Positions 57,984 to 64,000 of a stretch of 64,000 nt of DNA are shown here, one piece after another. Within the stretch, counting starts at the first letter, position 1. Each line of letters starts with the position of its first letter. Where the stretch lies: assembly GCF_030272615.1 (NCBI RefSeq), contig NC_081411.1, forward strand, positions 46,164,517 to 46,228,516, in the 5' to 3' direction. The notes below the pieces were generated by a model. It saw only the letters and a list, made by a program, of their open reading frames with translations. It was not told the origin of the DNA and searched no databases. Both the position numbers and the translations under genes were made by a program. This DNA is from Cryptomeria japonica. Taxonomy: Eukaryota; Streptophyta; Pinopsida; Cupressales; Cupressaceae.

Positions 57984-59339
57984 GTGACTGACATGATTTA
58001 TTTGCTTGACTGCAGGAGTGTTTGCCAATGCTGGAGTCATGGGAGAGATTCCCATCGACTCAGAGGTTACGACTTGAGCTGACAGCCGAGGAGCGAGCTG
58101 CTATCGAGGCTATGGGATTGAGACATGTTCTATATGTGCCTGAGTTTCAGGCGAACATGGGACTATTGACTGCATTGGCAGAGAGATGGCACTTCGAGAC
58201 ATGTACTTTTCATTTGCCGATGGGTGAGATGACAGTCACCCTTGAGGATGTATACAGGATCCTGTGGATACTGATCGATGGGGAGCTAATCCCATATGAT
58301 CGAGATGGATATAGGGAGGCCCTGAGATGAGTGTTCCAAGACCTAGGACTAGAGATGAGGGCTGGACATGTGGCTTGGGATACAATGACAGCTACAGGGC
58401 TAGCGCTGCTAGTAGTGGTAGGAGGAGTGATTAGTGGGTTCCTATGTCTAGATAAGGCTACATGGGGGTTGGTTGTAGGCTGGGGAGGAGCACTGGAGAC
58501 ACTGGTGACACAACACACTAGATATGCCTGTGGACCATGTGTGCTGGCACACCTCTACTATGAGCTACATCAGTTTGTATACCACAGATTAGTGGGATTA
58601 GGCTATGGGGTGACATTGTTGCAGGTGTGGGCTTATGAGCATCTGCTAGTGATGAGGCCGATACACTTCAAAGGCAGAGGTCATCGACACAATTTTGTGC
58701 ACTTATATGACATGATCATGTCACAACCATGGATTGGCAAGTTACAGTATTGGTGGCGAGTGATAGATGATATTGACATGGTCATATGGAGACCATACCT
58801 GGGATGCGAGCAGTGGGAGGATGATGCAGTTGAGCTTCCCTACACCTTCCGGAGTAGGTATCTGATTGGGCAGATGCCCTATGTGCTGGAGAGGCAGCTA
58901 GTGGACAGGGTTGGTAGGGAGTTTGGCAGGATCCAGAGGATGCCATAGGGCTCAGGCATGTATGCACGGACTGTGAGAGATCAGGCACAGTTTGGGCCCC
59001 TATTATCATATGATCAAGAAGTTACGTAGTTGGTAGAGATGATCCCCCTACCTTGGGACATGTGGCCAGAGATTGAGGATGTCGGTATGGATGCCAAGTA
59101 CACAGCATACTGGGCAGAGCATCCCTTCCCACATCTGACAGATCCGGGAGAGCCATTAGATGGAGATGGTGGTGGGGATGATGATGATGATGGTGGAGGT
59201 GATGGGGGCAAAGGCCAATGGAGGAGGGGAGCAGTTGGAGAGAGGAGGGTTGCACCACGGAGGGAGGGTGGAGAGGAGAGGCAGGCTCGAGTGGTGAGGG
59301 GTCACGGTGGATTGTCGCTACAGGTGTCAGTAGCACAGG

Positions 59340-59455
59340 GTCCCAGACAGGTATAGGTACAGGGATAGGGATAGATATAGGGACAGGTACCAGTACAGGC
59401 ACCCGTATAGGTACAGGCACAGGCACAGGGGCAGGCACCCATACAGGGGGAGCCA
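59340..59455 (+). repeat. Hexanucleotide repeat CAGGNA in the PMD gene
   Basis: A run of CAGGTA, CAGGCA, CAGGGA and TAGGTA words repeats every six bases over about 115 bases. In the gene it would encode alternating Gln and small residues between the acidic stretch and the coiled coil. Confidence 0.8.
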
Positions 59456-59960
59456 CAAGCAGAGCCAGAGGGGGCTGATGTAGAGGAGGATGAGCTGATA
59501 GAGCTGAGGGAGATCTGCCAGGGATAGGCAGATGAGTTCTAGGAGTTGGAGAGGGAGAGGGATCAGCTCAAAAGGAGGCTCAGAGATACTGAGCGGGAGC
59601 GAGATCAGGCTATTCAGCGTTATACAGAGGCTAAGACAACATTGAGGGCTGGGAGGCAGGCAGCAGAGGATATAGGGGCAGGATATGCTTATGTCCTATG
59701 GGTAGGGGAGGAGATTGCCTTCTGGCGGGATCTCTATTATGGTGCAGTGCCAGTGGATTAGTGGGCGAGGAGCTTCCATAGACCATCACGGACAACGACA
59801 GCTATGGGAGGAAGCCGGAGGAGACAGGCATCGAGTGGTGGGGTTATGGGTCCTCCACCACCACCAGATAGAGGGGACAGGAGGGATGATCCTAGGGTGG
59901 GTCCTTCAGGGGCTCAGATTTCATCGAGTCCAAGTGGCTCTGAGGTAGGGAGTTCATCAT

Positions 59961-61640
59961 AGCCGTAGAGGGCTCCCTATGTATAAATATTGTACCATTT
60001 TTGTATGATGATGTAGACACTTGTGGGTGCTTTTGTAGCCATATGATTTTGACATCATTGTATCATGACACTATATATATATATGAGATGATTCATCTTT
60101 GTGAAAGCTATATGCATGTGTACCTATGTGATGAGATGTTTCTATGTGATGCTTATGATATGGATGCAAATATGTATATGATGCAATGCAATATTTTTGT
60201 TCTTTTATGTTTTATAATGTTATGCCAATGCCAATGTGAATGTATGTAATGTAGATGAATATCATAATGCAAATGTAAAATGTGCTAATATGTGTTGTGT
60301 GCAGGATGTGATATCTATATGTATGTATGAAATGCTTATATGTGATACTGTAGGTGCAACTACATGAAATGCAAATGTGTTTGGTGTGTCATTATACTCA
60401 GTCATGTGATAGCAGGCTACACAGACTCAAGAAGGATGATGGAAATCAATCAAGAAAGGGGGATGAAAGATAGAAGATATGAAAGTGAAAGAGCTTCTTG
60501 TGTGTTATCATCATTGAGCTTTATTATGGCAAGTAGGTTATGACAATCAAGGCATATGTTCGACCCAGAAAGTCATTGTACCTATTTGCATGGAGATAAG
60601 ATAGTCACAAACAAGGAATGCCCCAGTTCATACCAGATTCACAGTGTCCTCATATCCTTGGACAAGTCATAGAATTACTAAGAGACAATCCACAGACAGA
60701 AGATACAAATAGGTGATGATACCCCATCCTCGCCTTTCTAATCAAAGACATCCTGGAGATAGAATCTTTAGTCAAAGACATCTTGGAAAAGCTAAAAGAC
60801 ATGTCACCAAAAAAGATGAAATCAAAAGAAAACCAAGACTCGACACCAACATCCATTGTAGTCTTCAAGTTTAGTGTCTCTTGTCACTTGTATAAAGTCG
60901 TATTTGAGTGTGGTCACAATGTTTACTTTCACAGAAAGGATAGATAGCACTGAACCATAATATTGTCTGAGTCTGTTGAAAGATTTGATTTTGTTGAAGC
61001 CCATTGTTGTTGTTGTGTCTCATCTGAAACTGACTGAACCCATGAAACTGATACTTTATTGTGAAGAAGATGGAACTTTATTGCGGATTGGTGATGCAGA
61101 TGCTTCTTTAATGTGGATTGTGCACGGATAGACTGAAGGAAGCTAGAAGAAAATGTACTCCTTAAAACATGTGATGCTCTCAGTTCCACACCCATCACTA
61201 GACATAGGATTTGCCTTAGCCACAGATAGGATCGGATTTATTATGGTTGGAAAGGGAGATGAAAATGAAGGTTAACCAATCTTGGGTAGATCAATAACAA
61301 GCCATGATGGGAATGGGTAAGTTTATTATGGATGAATTGGTCGTGAGTGTGTGCAAAGTGAAAGGATGAAAGTGAATCCTGAAGGAGGGAGGAGCAATGT
61401 CTCTACACATGGTGCTGGTGACCCAGTTTTCACCATGGTACTTGCACAGGGTGCCACCAAAGTCGTTTTCACCATTGGATGAAATTATTTCTCTTTACTT
61501 TTTTCAAATTTTCAATGTTTTTTTTGTGTCACAAGGCGTCTGTTTGCTAGGTTTTCACTAAGTAACGATTTTTTTGTTTTATAATTTTTTTGTATTTTTG
61601 AATTTTTTGAATTTTTTTGTATTTTTCGAATTAGGATACT
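59961..61640. other. Spacer between the PMD gene and integrase of Gypsy-PMD-B
   Basis: 1.7 kb without a recognisable gene. The first 350 bases are rich in ATATGATGNA and GATGCNNATG words, as downstream of the older PMD copy. Near 61500-61640 are T-rich runs. This could hold the 3' end of the antisense transcript and the untranslated end of pol. Confidence 0.55.
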
Positions 61641-61648
61641 CTGAAGAG

Positions 61649-62629
61649 CTATGTGTAAAACCTACGAAGGTGCATGTTGTTGATAGGATCCTCCAAAGGT
61701 TCACCTTCTATAGTTGAGAGCTGATATGCCCCAGATCCATATACTGATGTAATGATGTAAGGACCAAGCCAATTTGGTTCGAACTTGCCCTTCTTCTCTC
61801 TATCTTGCTGATTTTTGGGGTTTTCTCTGAGAACTAAATCACCTACCTCAAATGTGCGAGGTTTGACCTTGTGATTGTAGTTGTGACTCATTCATTGTTG
61901 GTAAGCCTTGAGATGATTAAAAGCAGTTTGTCTTCGTTCATCCAGTAGTTCCAGCTCTTATAAGTGAGAGACCCTGTAGTCTTCATCACTGATGATGTTT
62001 TGCAAAGAGACCCGTAAAGAGGGTAGTTCGACCTCAATAAGCAAGATGGCTTCAGCGTCGTAGACAAGTGAATAGGGTCTAGCTCTTGTAGGTGTGCGAA
62101 CAATTGTGTGGTAGGCTCAAAGTGCAGGATTAAGTTGGATATGCCAATTACGGCCAGCATTGTCGACTGTCTTCTTTAGGATTTTAAGGATTATTTTATT
62201 AGACGCCTATTCTTGGCCATTACCTTGGGGGTAATATGGTGTGGAGAAATGATGGGAAATATGGAAGTGGTCACAGAGTTCATTAACATCCTGATTTTTG
62301 AAGGGACGCCCGTTATCAGTGATAATGGAAAGAGGAATACCGTATCGGGAAATGATATAGTTGAGGATGAATGTAGCAATCTGTTTTCCTATGACTTGTG
62401 TGAGAGGCACGGCTTCAATCCATTTTGTAAAATACTCTGTGGCAGTGATAATGAATTTGTGACCATTGGATGAAGGAGGGTGAATATGGCCTATGAGATC
62501 GAGTCCCCACTGACAAAAGGGCCAAGGAGACACAAGTGGTTGAAGTTCTTGTGCTAGTGCATGTATGACGTCTCCATGAATTTGGCATTGCTTACATTTC
62601 TTGACAAACTGATATGAGTCTTTTTCCAT
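61649..62629 (-). pseudogene. Gypsy-PMD-B integrase
   Basis: The core at 62207-62629 has the zinc-finger end (CKQCQIHGDVIHA), WGLDLIGHIHPPSSNGHKF, TKWIEAVPLTQVIGKQIATF, the RYGIPLSIITDNG strand with a catalytic Asp, and HISHHFSTPYYPQGNGQ before the catalytic Glu. The C-terminal part at 61649-61891 has FEVGDLVLRENPKN and FEPNWLGPYIITSVYGSGAY. Integrase inserts the DNA copy into the genome. The domain set is that of Ty3/gypsy, Tat type. It is broken. Confidence 0.9.
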
Positions 62630-63896
62630 ATTGGGCCAGTAATATCCAGTCCTGATGAGTTTCTTGGCAAAGGTAGGACCACTAGCATGTGGACCACATA
62701 TCCCTTCATGTACTTCACATAATGCAATCTGAGCCTCGTCGCTTTCTAAACATCTAAAAAGAGTGCCATCTAGACCTCGCCGGTATAGGATATCAGCTAA
62801 AATGACATATCGAGAGGATTGGCGAATAAAAGTGCGATGGTGGTTATTTGATAGACCAGGAGGTAGGATATTGTCACGAAGGTATGTGAAAATGGAACCA
62901 TATAACTAGGACCCGGGACTGACGACACATATCATCTCAGTAGGCATGATCTCATATGAAGAAAACAAAAGCTTATCCACCAAGAATTCATAGCGGGTCT
63001 CGTTTGGAGGTAGATCTCAGTGAAGCAATTGTAGCCATGGCATCTGCGGCGCGATTTCGCTCTCTTGGCATCTGCTCAAAGTCTATCTTTGTGAAGTGTT
63101 GTTTTAGGTTATCCACCATTTGTTTATAAGGCATTAATTTTTAATCTTTTATTTGGTAATTATCAGTTGCTTGATGGATGACAAGTTGGGAGTCCCCAAA
63201 AACATGAAGTTCTTGGATCTTCCATTGAACTGCAATTCGTAATCCTATTGTTAATGCTTCATATTCCGCTATATTATTAGTACAAGGAAATGATAAGCGG
63301 TATGATTTTGGTGTAGAATCCCCTTGAGGAGTTATAAAGAGGATGCCAGCTCCTGCCCCATGCTGTGTGTATGAGCTGTCGAAGTATAGTTGCCATGGCT
63401 TTGCATGTGACATTGTCAAAATAGATTCATCTGGAAATTCTGAACTTAGAGGAACATCATCTATCATGGGAGCATCTGCTAATTGATCTGCGATGGCTTG
63501 CCCTTTTATTTCTTTTCTTTCCACATACTCGATGTCGAATTCACTCAAGATCATTACCCATTTGGCCAGTCGCCCAGTAAGTGTTGCTTTATTGAGAAGA
63601 TATTTCAATGGGTCTATCCTTGCAACTAACTTAGTCTTATGAGTGAGCATGTAATGTCATAATTTCTGTGAAGCAAAGACCACGGCGAGACATGCACGCT
63701 CAATTGGTGTGTAATTTAGCTCATATCCTACCAATATGCGACTGATATAGTATATTGCTTTTTCTTTGCCCTCAGCAATTTGTTGTGCTAAGAGTGCCCC
63801 TAGTGTTGTTGAACTAGCTGAGCTGTATAGTAATAGAGGTTGATCTGGAACTGGTGGCATCAAAACTGGTGGATTTAGAAGATAATCTTTGAGCAT
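62630..63896 (-). pseudogene. Gypsy-PMD-B RNase H, second RNase H and end of RT
   Basis: 63657-63896 is the end of RT and the Ty3-type RNase H (LLLYSSASSTTLGALLAQQI, YYISRILVGYELNYTPIERA). 63141-63650 continues it (LAKWVMILSEFDIEYVERKE) and adds a second RNase H (WQLYFDSSYTQHGAGAGILF, YRLSFPCTNNIAEYEALTIG). The second domain is known from the Tat/Athila branch of plant Gypsy. 62630-63140 links to integrase. It is broken and runs toward the window end. Confidence 0.9.
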
Positions 63897-64000
63897 CTGG
63901 AAATCCTATTGACAGTTATCATCCCATTTGAATTTGATGCTTTTTATGTAGCAGGTGCTGAAAAGGATTACACTTATCTACAAGTTGTGCTTTGAATCTT
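63897..64000 (-). pseudogene. Gypsy-PMD-B reverse transcriptase, cut by window end
   Basis: The last bases on the minus strand carry the late RT region (CDDNCQ-like and an FKLDLL-like stretch) just before the RNase H. Only the end of the RT is inside the window. Confidence 0.6.

Larger units (their letters stand above)
57210..58015 (+). other. Predicted intron of the antisense PMD gene, with two repeat arrays
   Basis: 806 bases between a GTAAGT donor and a pyrimidine-bearing TTGACTGCAG acceptor, phase 0. It contains a 13-unit GCGCGTCTGTG repeat (57328-57578) and a seven-unit hairpin array (57706-57983), and almost no other sequence. The prediction rests on splice consensus and on the PMD similarity starting right after the acceptor. 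Confidence 0.7.
57144..59960 (+). pseudogene. Antisense plant-mobile-domain gene carried by Gypsy-PMD-B
   Basis: The gene runs opposite to the Gypsy. A short first exon (57144-57209, MAFVHRFDRVRRFQRLAEAG) ends at a GTAAGT donor. The main body begins after TTGCTTGACTGCAG at 58015, in phase. The PMD (aminotransferase-like) domain occupies about 58020-58940: MGLRHVLYVPEFQANMGLL, AERWHFETCTFHLPMGEMTV, TLEDVYRIL, then CVLAHLYYELHQFVY, LQVWAYEHLLVMRP and WWRVIDDIDMVIWRPYLG. Next come an acidic D/G-rich stretch (59159-59215), a glutamine-rich hexamer repeat (59340-59455) and a coiled coil (ERERDQLKRRLRDTERERDQ, about 59545-59640). Host PMD proteins of the MAIN/MAIL type act in the nucleus on gene silencing and meristem maintenance. 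The element copy's role is unknown. A few breaks are present. Confidence 0.85.
56042..64000 (-). mobile_element. Gypsy-PMD-B: Tat-type Ty3/gypsy with antisense PMD gene, 3' part, broken
   Basis: From left to right the window shows the 3' LTR (56042-56821), purine tract (56822-56835), an antisense PMD gene on the plus strand (57144-59960), a spacer, then minus-strand integrase, RNase H and the end of RT. It continues past the window end. The extra RNase H domain at 63141-63650 is the hallmark of the Tat/Athila branch of plant Gypsy elements, some of which carry antisense genes between pol and the 3' LTR. The flank GCAAC (56037-56041) would be its target duplication. Pol and the antisense gene each show a few breaks. 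It looks younger than Gypsy-PMD-A. Confidence 0.88.

Noticed and set aside
58022-58948. PMD open frames as an independent host MAIN/MAIL gene
   Set aside because: The gene lies between the 3' LTR/purine tract and integrase of one Gypsy element, and the same arrangement recurs in the older copy. A host gene would not repeat that context.
59022-59456. Pro/Val-rich 144-codon frame on the minus strand
   Set aside because: It is the antisense shadow of the acidic and hexamer-repeat part of the PMD gene.
56042-64000. Possibility of an endogenous pararetrovirus or an envelope-bearing element
   Set aside because: Integrase, the second RNase H, the LTR and the purine tract fit a Tat-type Gypsy. The extra gene is a PMD, with no envelope-like signal peptide or membrane segment.
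1-64000. tRNA, rRNA, snoRNA or organelle DNA insertions
   Set aside because: No cloverleaf, rRNA core word or plastid/mitochondrial gene was recognised on either strand. The tRNA-like words are primer sites of LTR elements.

Overview
The window looks like nuclear DNA of a seed plant, most likely a gymnosperm (conifer type). It is almost entirely old, nested LTR retrotransposons of the Ty1/copia and Ty3/gypsy superfamilies. Only one convincing host gene is present, a TIR-NBS resistance-type gene at 38494-39948 with one intron. The conifer assignment is inference: it rests on the TIR-NBS gene, the repeat density and the long, diverged LTRs. No rRNA, tRNA, CRISPR or organelle signal was seen.

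Layout. 1-7615: an old Copia LTR cut open by a complete, related minus-strand Copia element (762-7462) with a perfect ATATC target duplication. 7800-13641: a second minus-strand Copia of another family with a textbook initiator-Met tRNA primer site. 13642-18481: a minus-strand chromovirus-type Gypsy, followed by an unassigned stretch and a Copia-type LTR fragment with a 36-base tandem repeat (19865-20690). About 20690-34050: the relic of a plus-strand Gypsy carrying an antisense plant-mobile-domain (PMD) gene. It was split by a plus-strand Copia (21753-30100), which itself holds a short LTR element (26863-28007, perfect ATGAC duplication). 34051-38450: AT-rich DNA, a curious hairpin-repeat region, and the duplicated upstream region of the TIR-NBS gene. 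40305-50281: long noncoding DNA and a badly decayed plus-strand Gypsy with a solo-LTR-like insert at 46529-47815. 50282-56041: remnants of three Copia copies in opposing orientations. 56042 to the end: the 3' part of a younger minus-strand Gypsy of Tat type (second RNase H domain), carrying an antisense PMD gene with a predicted intron. It is inserted into Copia RNase H sequence.

How it fits together. The two Gypsy-PMD copies, one old and one younger, share the order LTR, polypurine tract, hairpin, antisense PMD gene, acidic D/G stretch and coiled-coil tail, so the antisense gene is a stable part of that family. All the retroelements look broken and are treated as fossils.

The most unusual signal is a set of five separate, sequence-unrelated tandem arrays of small hairpins. 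In each, the loop or core is constant and the two arms change together so that pairing is kept (27598-27752, 37421-37752, 54452-54655, 56564-56796, 57706-57983). The clearest lies inside the predicted PMD intron. Two further conserved single hairpins occur in the Copia LTRs. Whether this is RNA-level selection or arm-to-arm conversion in palindromic repeats cannot be decided from one window.
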